The notes: generated by a model not told the origin, from the letters alone. DNA of 59,377 nt from Pollutimonas sp035515055 (GCA_035515055.1 DATJBV010000044.1:1-59377), one strand, 5' to 3'. Positions 25,805-35,041 are shown, counted from the stretch's first letter. Numbers and translations are program-made.

Positions 25805-26517
25805 GTTCACCCGTGCTGTCCCGGGACCACAGCTTCGATGCCGGCGCCATACGATACGACGCGAGTCGTATAACGCAACCTGGCGTTGGGCTTTTCGATC
25901 CCTTGTCGCCCGCCTCGCACGCCGCCCCTGTCGGCCAAGGGGGGCGTCAAGCGGCTTGGTTCGTCTCCGGCGAGTTCGGGGAAGGGGTGCTGCGACATTA
26001 CCGCCGGGGCGGCCTGATGGCGCGCGTCAGCGCCGATCGTTATGTCTGGACCGGTGCCGAGGAGACGCGTTCATTTGCTGAATTTGAATTGCTGCGAGGC
26101 ATGCACCAGCAGGGGCTGCCAGTGCCCAGGCCGATCGCGGCCGTGTATTGGCGCCGCGGCCCCACGTACCGGGCGGCAATCCTGGTAGAGCGGTTGATGG
26201 GCGTTAAACCCTTGGCCAATATGCTCGATCACGGACATCAGCCGGCTGTGGCAGCCGCTATTTTTGCGATGCACGAGGCCGGCGTGTGGCACGCGGACCT
26301 GAATGCGTACAATATCCTGCTGGACCCTCAGGGGACGGTATGGCTCATTGATTTCGACAAGGGCCGCCGGCAGTTATTGTCGCTCGAGCGCCGGCAAGCA
26401 AATTTATTGCGCTTGCGCCGGTCATTGCGCAAGGTCCGCGATGCCCAGGGCATCGCGTGGTGGGAAGAGCTTAGTATCGTCTATGCCCAGCTGGCCCGCG
26501 CAAAAGGCCTGTTATAG
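25801..26517 (+). CDS. kdkA: 3-deoxy-D-manno-octulosonic acid (Kdo) kinase
   Basis: KdkA phosphorylates the first Kdo of lipid A-Kdo in bacteria whose LPS has a single phosphorylated Kdo, such as Bordetella and Haemophilus. The 238-residue product has a degenerate kinase fold: RHYRRGGLMARVSADRYVW, EFELLRGMHQQGLPVPRPIAA, catalytic loop HADLNAYNILLD and metal-binding DFDKGRR. The ATG at 25801 overlaps the permease stop (ATGA) and gives a family-length protein; open sequence further upstream belongs to the permease gene. Confidence 0.9.
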   Translation: MSSPVLSRDHSFDAGAIRYDASRITQPGVGLFDPLSPASHAAPVGQGGRQAAWFVSGEFGEGVLRHYRRGGLMARVSADRYVWTGAEETRSFAEFELLRGMHQQGLPVPRPIAAVYWRRGPTYRAAILVERLMGVKPLANMLDHGHQPAVAAAIFAMHEAGVWHADLNAYNILLDPQGTVWLIDFDKGRRQLLSLERRQANLLRLRRSLRKVRDAQGIAWWEELSIVYAQLARAKGLL

Positions 26518-26574
26518 GCAGAAAACCATTATCATCACGGCTTTTGGCTTTTTAATTGTCTGGAGAGGCTAGCA

Positions 26575-27678
26575 ATGGACTTTGGCAAGGCGAAACAGCT
26601 GTTATTGGGGGCCGCGTTCCTGGCCGCATCAATACCTGCATGGGCGCAGGAGAAGGTAGTAAACGTCTACAACTGGGCCGAGTACACCGCGCCCGACACC
26701 ATTTCGGGCTTCGAACAAGCCACGGGTATCAAGGTTCGCTACGACGTCTACGACAGCAACGAAACGCTGCAAGCCAAATTGCTGCTCACCGGCCAGTCGG
26801 GCTACGACGTGGTTGTTCCGTCCACCCATTATGCCGCCCGCCAAATCGAAGGCGGCTTGTTCCAGAAACTGGACAAGTCCAAGATTCCTAACTGGAAATA
26901 CCTGGACCAGAACATCATGGATCTGGTGGCCACGGTGGATCCGGGCAATCAGTATCTGGTGCCCTGGGGTTACGGCACCAATGGTATAGGGTACAACGTG
27001 AACAAGGTTCACGCGATACTCGGTCCAGACGCACCGCTCAACAGCTGGGACATGTTGTTCAAGCCCGAAAATGCCGAAAAGCTGAAGGCCTGCGGTATCT
27101 CTGTCCTGGACGAAGCCGCCCAGGTTTTTCCGGCGGTCTTGCACTATCTGGGTAAAGATCCCAATAGCAGTGAAACGGACGACTACAAGCAGGCGTTGGC
27201 GCTGCTCAAGACCATACGGCCTTATATACGCCAATTCAGTTCCTCGGGCTATATCGATGAGTTGGCAGGCGGCGACCTCTGCATGGTGTATGGCTATTCC
27301 GGCGACGTGATAATCGCGCAGAACAGGGCGGTCCAGGCCAAGAAAACCGACAAGATCGAATACTACATTCCCGACGGCGGTGCCCCAGCCTGGTTCGATA
27401 CGATGGCCATTCCCAAGGACGCGCCGCACGTGGATGCGGCGCTGGCCTTCATCAACTATATCGAAACGCCCCAGGTGCATGCCGCCATTACCAACACCAT
27501 GTTCTACCCCAATGCCAACAAGGAAGCGCGTAAATACGTTAAAAAAGAAGTCGCCGAGCATCCCATGATCTACCCGCCGCCCGACGTATCCAGCAAGCTG
27601 TACGTAATCAAGCCTCAACCCATCGCCATTCTGCGGCTCCAGTCGCGCATGTGGGCTGAACTCAAGTCGGGACGCTGA
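26575..27678 (+). CDS. potF: putrescine-binding periplasmic protein
   Basis: The 367-residue product has a cleavable signal peptide ending at about IPAWA (residue 24) and then VVNVYNWAEYTAPDTISGFE, the hallmark start of PotF/PotD polyamine receptors. Further matches are GYDVVVPSTHYAARQIEGGLF and VPWGYGTNGIGYNV. GGAGAGG precedes the ATG. It leads potF-potG-potH-potI, a complete ABC importer for putrescine; substrate is inferred from the family. Confidence 0.94.
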   Translation: MDFGKAKQLLLGAAFLAASIPAWAQEKVVNVYNWAEYTAPDTISGFEQATGIKVRYDVYDSNETLQAKLLLTGQSGYDVVVPSTHYAARQIEGGLFQKLDKSKIPNWKYLDQNIMDLVATVDPGNQYLVPWGYGTNGIGYNVNKVHAILGPDAPLNSWDMLFKPENAEKLKACGISVLDEAAQVFPAVLHYLGKDPNSSETDDYKQALALLKTIRPYIRQFSSSGYIDELAGGDLCMVYGYSGDVIIAQNRAVQAKKTDKIEYYIPDGGAPAWFDTMAIPKDAPHVDAALAFINYIETPQVHAAITNTMFYPNANKEARKYVKKEVAEHPMIYPPPDVSSKLYVIKPQPIAILRLQSRMWAELKSGR

Positions 27679-27681
27679 GCC

Positions 27682-28812
27682 ATGTCGGATACGCGTATGC
27701 AGGCACCGTCGTGGTCGGGCGACGCCGACGAGTTTGTGCGGGTACAGGAAGTCGTCAAGATATTCGGCGATACGGTCGCCGTGCAGTCCGTCAACCTGTC
27801 GGTCAGGCGGCATGAAGTGTTCGCCTTGTTGGGTAGTTCTGGCTGCGGCAAGTCGACATTGCTGCGCATGCTGGCAGGCTTCGAAGAAACGACGTCCGGG
27901 CGTATTTATCTGGACGGCGAAGATATCACCGACCTGCCGCCTCACAAGCGTCCCGTCAACATGATGTTCCAGTCCTATGCGTTGTTCCCCCACATGACGG
28001 TCGAGGCAAACGTTGCGTTCGGCCTCAAGCAGGAAGGCATCCCGCGTAACGAAATACACGAGCGCGTGTTCGAGGCGCTCGATCTCGTCCAGATGGCAGG
28101 CTATGCGCGGCGCAAGCCCCATCAGTTGTCCGGTGGCCAGCAGCAACGCGTGGCGTTGGCGCGCAGCTTGGTCAAGCGGCCCAAGCTGTTGCTGCTCGAT
28201 GAACCCATGTCCGCGCTCGATAAGCAAATACGCCAGAAAACCCAGATCGAGCTGGTGAAAATCCTGGATCAGGTCGGAGTGACCTGCATCATGGTCACGC
28301 ACGACCAGGAAGAGGCCATGACCATGGCGCATCGCCTGGCCGTCATGTCGGAGGGGCAGATCGTTCAATGTGGCACACCGCACGACGTCTATGCTTTTCC
28401 GAACTCGCGTTTTGTCGCCGGCTTTATCGGTTCGACGAACATGTTCACCGGCACCATCGTGGTCGATGAATCCGATCATGTCCTGATAGAAAGCCCCGAA
28501 CTCGCGCGGCCGCTTTACGTTAGCCATGGGGTAAGCGAGCCGCTGGGCATGGAAGTGTATGTGTCGGTGCGTCCGGAGCACGTGCGTGTGCTGCGCGCAC
28601 AGCCGGAGACAGAGGCGAACTGGAGTCGCGGCGTGGTGAGCCACGTGGCCTGGATGGGAAGCTATGCAAGCTACCACGTGCGCCTGGACTCCGGCCATGT
28701 CATCGAGGCGGCTGTTCCGAGCATTGTGCTTGCGCAGGCCGACGCCCCAGCCCAGGACGACGAGGTCTACGTTACCTGGTCCAACGACAGCGCCACCGTT
28801 CTGCCATCATGA
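27682..28812 (+). CDS. potG: putrescine ABC transporter ATP-binding protein
   Basis: A 376-residue ABC ATPase with Walker A GSSGCGKST near residue 52, signature LSGGQQQRVALARSL, Walker B LLLLDEPMSALD and switch His in MVTHDQEEA, followed by a C-terminal TOBE domain (VSVRPEHVRVL). It lies three bases after potF and overlaps potH as ATGA-type coupling (28809-28812). Confidence 0.95.
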   Translation: MSDTRMQAPSWSGDADEFVRVQEVVKIFGDTVAVQSVNLSVRRHEVFALLGSSGCGKSTLLRMLAGFEETTSGRIYLDGEDITDLPPHKRPVNMMFQSYALFPHMTVEANVAFGLKQEGIPRNEIHERVFEALDLVQMAGYARRKPHQLSGGQQQRVALARSLVKRPKLLLLDEPMSALDKQIRQKTQIELVKILDQVGVTCIMVTHDQEEAMTMAHRLAVMSEGQIVQCGTPHDVYAFPNSRFVAGFIGSTNMFTGTIVVDESDHVLIESPELARPLYVSHGVSEPLGMEVYVSVRPEHVRVLRAQPETEANWSRGVVSHVAWMGSYASYHVRLDSGHVIEAAVPSIVLAQADAPAQDDEVYVTWSNDSATVLPS

Positions 28813-29726
28813 TGCGGCTGTCCTGGCGGTACATTCTTCCTTCGGCTCGGACCATGGCCATCGTGCCTCCGTTCGCCTGGCTTCTCCTTTTCCTGCTGGT
28901 TCCTTTCCTGCTTGTCTTGAAGATCAGCTTTGCGGACCTGAGATTCGGCATACCGCCCTATACGGCGCTGGCCCAGATAAAAGATCAGACCGTCTCCCTC
29001 GCGCTCAACCTGCGGGGCTACGCGCTATTGTTCAGCGACAGCCTGTATATCGCGACGTATCTGAATTCGATCAAGATGGCCGCGGTCACCACCGTGTGGT
29101 GTGCGCTGATCGGCTATCCCATGGCGTATTACATTGCCCGGTCGCGGCCGGCTTTACGCAATATATTGCTCATGGCGGTCATACTGCCATTCTGGACCTC
29201 ACTGTTATTGCGGGTCTATGCCTGGGTGGGCATCTTGCGCAACGACGGGCTGCTCAATAACGTATTGTTATGGGCCGGCGTGATCGATGCGCCGCTGGAG
29301 ATTTATAGGACCGATCTTGCCGTTTATATTGGCCTGGTGTATGCCTATTTGCCCTTCTTTATCCTTCCCCTGTACGCAAATCTGGTGAAGTTCGACTTAC
29401 GCTTGCTGGAAGCCGCCTACGACCTTGGCGCCAAGCCTTGGCGCGCGTTCCTGGCCATTACCTTGCCTCTGTCGATGCCCGGCGTCATTGCAGGGGCAAT
29501 GCTGGTATTCATTCCATCGGTGGGCGAGTACGTCATACCTGAAATGCTGGGCGGTGCGAATACGCTCATGATGGGCCGCGTGATGTGGACGGAATTCTTC
29601 AATAATGCCGACTGGCCCATGGCGGCCGCCGTAACCTGCGTCATGGTTTTGCTTTTGTTATTGCCCATCACCCTGTTCCAGTACAACCAGGTTCGGCAAA
29701 TCAGCGCCAAAAAGGACACGCCATGA
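28809..29726 (+). CDS. potH: putrescine ABC transporter permease
   Basis: A 305-residue inner-membrane permease with about six hydrophobic segments and the cytoplasmic EAA loop EAAYDLGAKPWRAFLAITLPLS that docks to PotG. It resembles PotH/PotB. Start and stop both overlap the neighbouring pot genes by four bases. Confidence 0.94.
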   Translation: MMRLSWRYILPSARTMAIVPPFAWLLLFLLVPFLLVLKISFADLRFGIPPYTALAQIKDQTVSLALNLRGYALLFSDSLYIATYLNSIKMAAVTTVWCALIGYPMAYYIARSRPALRNILLMAVILPFWTSLLLRVYAWVGILRNDGLLNNVLLWAGVIDAPLEIYRTDLAVYIGLVYAYLPFFILPLYANLVKFDLRLLEAAYDLGAKPWRAFLAITLPLSMPGVIAGAMLVFIPSVGEYVIPEMLGGANTLMMGRVMWTEFFNNADWPMAAAVTCVMVLLLLLPITLFQYNQVRQISAKKDTP

Positions 29727-30526
29727 CCCGGCCCAATTCCCGTCTCCGGGCAATATCGCTGACGATCGGCTATGCCTTCCTGTATGTGCCCATCCTGTGC
29801 CTGATGGTCTTTTCATTCAACGATTCGGCCATGATGACATCGTGGACGGGTTTCTCGCTACGGTGGTACTCGGAACTGTTCAATGACGAGGCTTTGTTAA
29901 GCGCGGCACGGCTTTCCCTGCTGATTGCCGCGCTGACGGCAACGACGGCGGTCATCATCGGCACATGGGCGGGTTACCTGCTTGCTCGCATGGGGCGTTT
30001 TCGCGGCTTCAGCCTTTTTGTCGGCATGTTGAGCGCGCCCCTGGTGATTCCGGAAGTGGTGCTTGGGATTTCCTTGCTGCTCATGTTCGTCGAACTCAGC
30101 AGACTCACCGGATGGCCGGCGGGCAACGGCATATTTACCATCTGGGTCGGACATGTCACCTTGTGCACTGCCTACGCGGCGGTCATCATTCAGTCGCGCA
30201 TCCGCGACCTGGACCGTTCGCTGGAAGAGGCCGCGCTCGACTTGGGTGCGAGCCCCTTGAAAGTGTTTTTCGTCATTACGCTCCCGCTGATCGCTCCTGC
30301 GCTTCTGGCGGCGTGGCTTTTGGCATTCACGCTGTCGCTCGACGATGTCGTGATTGCGTCGTTTTTATCCGGTCCCGGGTACACCACCTTGCCGCTCGAA
30401 GTGTTTTCCCGTGTCAGGTTGGGCCTGAAGCCGGAGATCAATGCGCTCGCCACCCTCATGATAGTGCTGGTCGCTTTATTTGTCGTGGGGGCCAGCTGGC
30501 TGCCATGGCGGCGCAAGCAGGCATAA
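29723..30526 (+). CDS. potI: putrescine ABC transporter permease
   Basis: A 267-residue inner-membrane permease of the PotI/PotC type; the EAA loop reads EAALDLGASPLKVFFVITLPLI and the downstream region LSLDDVVIASFLSGPGYTTLPLE is highly typical. Last gene of the transporter operon. A GCCGG/CCGGC hairpin at 30564-30578 follows but has no T-run. Confidence 0.94.
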   Translation: MTRPNSRLRAISLTIGYAFLYVPILCLMVFSFNDSAMMTSWTGFSLRWYSELFNDEALLSAARLSLLIAALTATTAVIIGTWAGYLLARMGRFRGFSLFVGMLSAPLVIPEVVLGISLLLMFVELSRLTGWPAGNGIFTIWVGHVTLCTAYAAVIIQSRIRDLDRSLEEAALDLGASPLKVFFVITLPLIAPALLAAWLLAFTLSLDDVVIASFLSGPGYTTLPLEVFSRVRLGLKPEINALATLMIVLVALFVVGASWLPWRRKQA

Positions 30527-30595
30527 GGCGGTACGACGCCAATGGCGGAATAAATTTACGATTGCCGGCCTGCCCGGCCTACAGGTGCTATATAC

Positions 30596-31279
30596 ATGCT
30601 TACTCAGTCCCAACTCAAACAAAACGTTGCTAATGCCGCGGTCGACTTCGTTCTACCCTTGCTGACGCCAGACACGGTGCTCGGCGTTGGTACAGGTTCT
30701 ACAGCCGACTTGTTCATCGACGCAATAGCGGTCCATAAAGATAAATTTCGCGCGGCGGCATCCAGCTCAGAGCGGAGTTCGCAGCGTCTGGCGGCGCTGG
30801 GCATTGACGTGCTCGACCTCAACCAGGTCCGGCATATGCCGATATATGTTGATGGCGCCGACGAGGTCGATCATGCCCTGAACATGATCAAGGGCGGCGG
30901 CGGGGCGCTTACCCGTGAAAAAATCGTGGCGTCCGTCGCCGACCGTTTCCTGTGCATAGTCGATGAGAGCAAGCTGGTCGAGCGGCTGGGCTTATTTCCT
31001 CTGCCGGTGGAAGTAATACCGTTGGCGCGCGAAGCCGTATCGCGCCGTTTGGCCGCGCTGGGCGGCGTGTCCACGCTACGTCCGGGTTTCATTACGGACA
31101 ATGGTTGCCAGATACTGGATGTGTCGGGACTGAATATTGCCTCCCCCGCCCAGATGGAAGCCATCATCAACAACATTCCGGGGGTGGTTTGCTGCGGCCT
31201 GTTTGCGATAGCCGGCGCCGACATCGTGCTGTTGTCCACCCAGAACGGCGTACGCCGCCTGGAAAAAACGCAGTCATAA
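30596..31279 (+). CDS. rpiA: ribose-5-phosphate isomerase A
   Basis: Interconverts ribose-5-phosphate and ribulose-5-phosphate in the pentose phosphate pathway. The 227-residue product contains GVGTGSTADLFIDAI, YVDGADEVDHALNMIKGGGGALTREKI (split across the active site) and VDESKLVERLG, all RpiA signatures. The ATG at 30596 has only a weak ribosome site. Confidence 0.96.
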   Translation: MLTQSQLKQNVANAAVDFVLPLLTPDTVLGVGTGSTADLFIDAIAVHKDKFRAAASSSERSSQRLAALGIDVLDLNQVRHMPIYVDGADEVDHALNMIKGGGGALTREKIVASVADRFLCIVDESKLVERLGLFPLPVEVIPLAREAVSRRLAALGGVSTLRPGFITDNGCQILDVSGLNIASPAQMEAIINNIPGVVCCGLFAIAGADIVLLSTQNGVRRLEKTQS

Positions 31280-31283
31280 GGCT

Positions 31284-31295
31284 GTCATATATGAC
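31284..31295. promoter_or_regulatory. 12-bp palindrome upstream of phoU
   Basis: GTCATATATGAC is a perfect palindrome five bases after the rpiA stop. It begins with CTGTCAT, one half of a pho-box-like repeat, but the expected second CTGTCAT four bases later is missing. It could be an operator for phoU or chance. Confidence 0.25.
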
Positions 31296-31354
31296 CTGTA
31301 GTCTTGCAGGAGCACTGGCAGGCTTCCGCGCCTTGTTGCATCTCGCGTAGTTCT

Positions 31355-31385
31355 TCGGCCGCTAACCCTACACACAGGCGGCCGA
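31355..31385. repeat. 8-bp inverted repeat in the rpiA-phoU gap
   Basis: TCGGCCGC (31355-31362) pairs with GCGGCCGA (31378-31385) around a 15-base loop. It may be a weak rpiA terminator lacking a T-run or a structured phoU leader. Nothing else stands out in the 155-base gap. Confidence 0.4.
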
Positions 31386-31434
31386 TGGTGCTACGCTACT
31401 TCTTCTACTGATCCCGCGCTGACCGAAGGTTCAC

Positions 31435-32160
31435 ATGTCCGAGCACACGAATAAGCAGTTTACTTCCGACCTTGAAATGACCCGCTCCCTGTTTTTACAA
31501 ATGGGCGGCCTGGTCGAATCCATGGTCAAAGATGGTATGGAAGCATTGGCGACCGGCGAATTGGGCCTCGTTGACCAAGTTCGCGAGCGCGAAAAGGAAG
31601 TCAATCGGCTCGAAGTTGAAATCGACGAACGTATCGGACTGCTTATTGCGCGCAACCAGCCAACCGCCGGCGATCTGCGTCTTCTGTTGTCCGTCTCAAA
31701 AATGCTTACCGATATGGAACGCTGCGGGGACGAAGCGGAAAAAATCGCCAAGATGGCGCGCCGCCTGCACGAATCCGAGATCCGCTACGAACCCGTGATC
31801 GAATTGCGGCACATGGCCAGGGCCGTCACCACCATGATCCGCGGTTCGCTCGACGCGTTCGCGCGCCAGGATCCCATGCATGCGGCCCAGGTAGTACGCG
31901 ACGACAAGGAAGTCGACAAGGAATGGAAGGGCTCGTTGCGCCACATCATTACCTACATGATCGAAGACCCGCGCACGATCTCACGTTCAATCGATCTCCT
32001 TTTCATTGCCCGCTCCCTTGAACGCATTGGCGACCATGCCAAGAATATGTCCGAGCGGGTCATTTATATGGTGCGCGGCGACGACGTCAGGCACACCGGC
32101 ATCAAGAACACCGAACGGACGGCGCGCGGCGAGACGCCGCAAGAGGAAGAAGAGGCTTAG
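31435..32160 (+). CDS. phoU: phosphate transport/signalling regulator PhoU
   Basis: The 241-residue all-helical protein consists of two PhoU repeats, visible in LGLVDQVREREKEVNRLEVEIDERI with LLSVSKMLTDMERCGDEAEKIAK and in the second-half counterpart SIDLLFIARSLERIGDHAKNMSE. PhoU links the Pst transporter to PhoR/PhoB. Here it stands alone after rpiA with no pstSCAB or phoBR in the window. Its stop is five bases from the convergent yggX stop. Confidence 0.94.
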   Translation: MSEHTNKQFTSDLEMTRSLFLQMGGLVESMVKDGMEALATGELGLVDQVREREKEVNRLEVEIDERIGLLIARNQPTAGDLRLLLSVSKMLTDMERCGDEAEKIAKMARRLHESEIRYEPVIELRHMARAVTTMIRGSLDAFARQDPMHAAQVVRDDKEVDKEWKGSLRHIITYMIEDPRTISRSIDLLFIARSLERIGDHAKNMSERVIYMVRGDDVRHTGIKNTERTARGETPQEEEEA

Positions 32161-32165
32161 CCGGT

Positions 32166-32441
32166 TTAAGGGGCTGCGGGGGGTACATACCCCTGGGCCT
32201 CAACGTTGGCGTCTTCGAATAGAAAGCTTTCCATCTGCTGGGCCAGGTATTTACGGGCTCGGGCGTCCGCCAGATTAAGGCGGTTCTCATTGACCAGGCG
32301 CGTCTGGGTGTCCATCCACTGCGCCCACGCCTCCTTCGAGATGCTCTGCCAAATACGCACGCCCAGGTCGCCGGGGTAGGGCGGGAAGTCCAGGCCTTCG
32401 GCCTCGCGTTTGAGCTTCACACATTGAACCATACGTGCCAT
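32166..32441 (-). CDS. yggX: Fe(2+)-trafficking/oxidative damage protection protein YggX
   Basis: The 91-residue cytoplasmic protein begins MARMVQCVKLKREAEGLDFP, with the conserved Cys7, and contains the ISKEAWAQWMDTQTRLVNENRL family signature. YggX protects iron-sulfur enzymes. The ATG at 32441 follows GAAGGGGAA; upstream codons in the same frame are not conserved. Confidence 0.95.
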   Translation of the reverse strand: MARMVQCVKLKREAEGLDFPPYPGDLGVRIWQSISKEAWAQWMDTQTRLVNENRLNLADARARKYLAQQMESFLFEDANVEAQGYVPPAAP

Positions 32442-32511
32442 GTTGGATTCCCCTTCAAATACAGAATTGCAAAGAGGGTCATTGTACCGATTCGATGACG
32501 GCGGGGCACGC

Positions 32512-33303
32512 TTACTGATATAGGCGCCGGGCGGGCTCGCGCCGTTTAAGCCCCACATAAAAGCGCGTATTGTGCAGGCTGCGTTTGACCGCATCTTTCA
32601 GATTGGCGCTTTCCCGGGCGAGCCGGTCGGCCATGCTTCGCCGGGGTTTTGCCACGACTTCGTTGATGGTGGATTCGAACGTATCGTTATGAGCCACGCA
32701 CGGCGGCTGCACGACGATGGATTCGACCTTGTGATCATAGAAGCGCGCCATGCTGTCGTCGACGGGATACACCCAGACCGAACAATATTGGAGCAATGCG
32801 CGAGCGCTTGAAGGAGTCAGCAAATAGCCCACCGCTCCTGTGTGCACGCCCATGCGTTTCTTGAGCGTAAAAGGCCCTTCCTGCTCGAGGATCAAGTCTT
32901 TCTGGCGTGTGGGCTTGGTGCTGTCATTAAGCCATATGAAACCGTGTTTGCCGGCCAATGCGGCGGCACGGGCATAGAAGTCGGCGAAACAGGGCAGAAC
33001 GACAGCGTCGTCTTCAAGCACAATGATGGGGGCATCATCGTCGATGCAACGTTCCCACAGCAAGTAATGGCTGGCAAAGCAGCCCAGCTGCGACAGCTTC
33101 AACGGGTTGCTTTTTCCCTTTACGGCGGCCCGCCGCCGCGCGCAATATTTCTGGAAAAGGTAATGGTCGGGCTCGTTCCTGCCGTGGACGCCATCGAAAA
33201 ACTCGTAGCGGACCGTACCGAGAGCATCTAATTGATCTTGCATTGCCGTTCGTCGCGCACCTGGCAGAGTGATGACATATACGGTGGGTAGTGGTGTCGC
33301 CAT
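32512..33303 (-). CDS. glycosyltransferase family 25 (LPS biosynthesis)
   Basis: The 263-residue cytoplasmic protein matches GT25 enzymes that add sugars to lipooligosaccharide: opening VYVITLPGARRTAMQDQLDAL, then LGCFASHYLLWERCID and the DD-containing motif IIVLEDDAV, later YPVDDSMARF. The C-terminal 60 residues are basic. It lies 70 bases before yggX on the same strand, and repeat copy 2 lies just upstream of its start. The acceptor sugar is unknown. Confidence 0.88.
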   Translation of the reverse strand: MATPLPTVYVITLPGARRTAMQDQLDALGTVRYEFFDGVHGRNEPDHYLFQKYCARRRAAVKGKSNPLKLSQLGCFASHYLLWERCIDDDAPIIVLEDDAVVLPCFADFYARAAALAGKHGFIWLNDSTKPTRQKDLILEQEGPFTLKKRMGVHTGAVGYLLTPSSARALLQYCSVWVYPVDDSMARFYDHKVESIVVQPPCVAHNDTFESTINEVVAKPRRSMADRLARESANLKDAVKRSLHNTRFYVGLKRREPARRLYQ

Positions 33304-33408
33304 TTATTACATGTTTTTCATTCAGACATATGGCCGATATTCTACTGAAGATTTTTGATGTAGGGAGCAAGAAGGCAAAATTCTTATCCACGTCTTGGGT
33401 TTTGTTGC

Positions 33409-33570
33409 TTACACGTCGTTTTTACACGTCGCCGGCGGCGGGCATGGCAGAGCAGGCCGGTCCCCGGCCTGCTCTGCGCATTACGCGCCTCGCCCGCTTT
33501 GCCTTGCTCTTACACGCATGCGCGCTTCATTCGCCTACGGCTTGCTGCGACCGCTAAGTCCGGCCATGGC
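33409..33570 (+). repeat. dispersed structured repeat, copy 2
   Basis: This is the second copy of the element at 297-533, in the opposite orientation. It opens with two TTACACGTCG units 13 bases apart (33409-33418, 33422-33431), then a GC-rich hairpin, then the shared blocks GCGCCTCGCCCGC, CATGCGCGCT and GCTGCGACC. It fills most of the 298-base gap between the GT25 gene and argA; the rest of that gap (33304-33408, 33571-33601) shows nothing recognisable. A short open frame crosses it, but its peptide is less conserved than the DNA. Confidence 0.6.
33447..33477. repeat. 14-bp perfect hairpin inside repeat copy 2
   Basis: GCAGAGCAGGCCGG (33447-33460) and CCGGCCTGCTCTGC (33464-33477) are exact reverse complements with a three-base loop (TCC). 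There is no T-run on either side, so it is not a standard terminator. Confidence 0.85.
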
Positions 33571-33601
33571 TTTATAGACTCGGCGGCAGCGATTCAGAAA
33601 C

Positions 33602-34960
33602 TTACAGCTTCTTGATGAACACCAGGCTATTGCGCGACCGGTTGTAGTGCGCCTGCCGCTCTTTCGGCAGATCCGAAATGCCGCCCTGCACGAAACCGCG
33701 CTTTATGAACCAGTGCGACGTCCGCGTCGTCAGGACAAACAGGCGACGCGCGCCCATGGCTCTTGCCCGTGATTCCGCGTGCCGCAACAGCATTTCGCCT
33801 TCACCCGACCCTTGCCATTCGGGCTGGACGATCAGGCAGGCCATCTCGGCCATGTTCTCGTCCAGATAGGGCATAAGCGCCACGCAGCCATAAATGACGC
33901 CGTCGTGCTCCAGCACGGTAAACCGTTCCACATCGCGCTCGATGACGGCGCGCCCACGCGGCACCAGCGTGCCATCGGCTTCCAGCGGCTCGATCAGTTG
34001 AACAATGGCGCCCACATCGTCGACGGATGCCGGGCGCAGGTCTTCCAACGTGTCTTCCACAACCATGGTACCCACGCCATCATGGGTGAAAATCTCCAGG
34101 AGCACGCTGCCGTCGAGCGTGTAGGGCACCAGGTGGGCCCGGGCCACTCCGCGCTTGACCGCGCGCGATGCATGGCCAAGAAATGATGCGGTATCGGGGT
34201 CCAGCGTGCCGGAAGCCAACAACTTGTCGGCGTCTTCGCGGGCGAGTTCCGTGTCGACCGAGCCGTCTTCGTCGACCACCGTGCGATCTTGGGTCAGGAA
34301 AATGAGTTTTTCGGCACGCAGCGCAACGGCGGCGCTGGTTGCCAGGTCCTCCATGGCCAGGCTGAACGCTTCGCCGGTCGGCGAAAATCCCAAGGGCGAC
34401 AGCAATACGATCGCGCCCTGATTGATGACGTTCTTGATGGCTTCGATGTCGATCTTGCGCACGAATCCCGCATGCTCGTAGTCGATGCCCTCGATCACGC
34501 CGACGGGACGCGCGGTAACGAAGTTGCCCGATATGACGCGAATTTGCGCATGCGACATGGGGGTATTGGGCAAACCCTGGCTGAACGATGCTTCGATGTC
34601 CAGGCGAATTTCTCCGGCTGCCTCTTTGGCGCATTCCAGTGCTTCGGCGCTTGTCGGTTCTGTACCGCGTCCGAATTGCGTGTGGTAGCCTTTTAATTTA
34701 AGCTGCTCGTTCACCTGCGGGCGCGAGCCGTGCACCAATACCAGCTTCACACCCAACGCCGACAACAAAGACAAATCTTGTATCAGCGTATTCAGCACGC
34801 CGTCGCTTACCAGCTCCCCGCCAAACGCCACCACGAACGTTTTTCCCCGGAAGTCGTGTACGTAGGGCGCCACTTCGCGAAACCAGCGCACAAACTGGGC
34901 CGGCGCGAATTCGGGGGCGTCCTGCGCGGAAAATGTCATATCGGTGTCGCTAGGGATCAT
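33602..34960 (-). CDS. argA: N-acetylglutamate synthase
   Basis: ArgA acetylates glutamate, the first step of arginine synthesis. The 452-residue product has an N-terminal amino-acid-kinase-like domain (KTFVVAFGGELVSDGVLNTL, KLVLVHGSRPQVNEQL, VLLSPLGFSPTGEAF) and a C-terminal GNAT acetyltransferase domain from about residue 310 (ACLIVQPEWQGSGEGEMLLRH). Possible starts are ATG 34960 or ATG 34939; neither has a clear ribosome site, and 34960 is kept. Divergent from hrpA. Confidence 0.94.
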   Translation of the reverse strand: MIPSDTDMTFSAQDAPEFAPAQFVRWFREVAPYVHDFRGKTFVVAFGGELVSDGVLNTLIQDLSLLSALGVKLVLVHGSRPQVNEQLKLKGYHTQFGRGTEPTSAEALECAKEAAGEIRLDIEASFSQGLPNTPMSHAQIRVISGNFVTARPVGVIEGIDYEHAGFVRKIDIEAIKNVINQGAIVLLSPLGFSPTGEAFSLAMEDLATSAAVALRAEKLIFLTQDRTVVDEDGSVDTELAREDADKLLASGTLDPDTASFLGHASRAVKRGVARAHLVPYTLDGSVLLEIFTHDGVGTMVVEDTLEDLRPASVDDVGAIVQLIEPLEADGTLVPRGRAVIERDVERFTVLEHDGVIYGCVALMPYLDENMAEMACLIVQPEWQGSGEGEMLLRHAESRARAMGARRLFVLTTRTSHWFIKRGFVQGGISDLPKERQAHYNRSRNSLVFIKKL

Positions 34961-35041
34961 GGCGTAGTGTAGTTTGCGTAAGCACAATAGTTATGTCTGG
35001 CCAAAATTATAATGACGGACTGCCCTCTCTAAAGAAGTTTC

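Noticed and set aside
26629..28698. 689-codon open frame on the minus strand across potF and potG
   Set aside because: It is antisense to two unmistakable transporter genes; its peptide is rich in His and Arg without any recognisable domain, as expected of a shadow frame in GC-rich DNA.
31282..31302. Pho box upstream of phoU
   Set aside because: Only one good CTGTCAT half; the second candidate (CTGTAGT) is at the wrong spacing.
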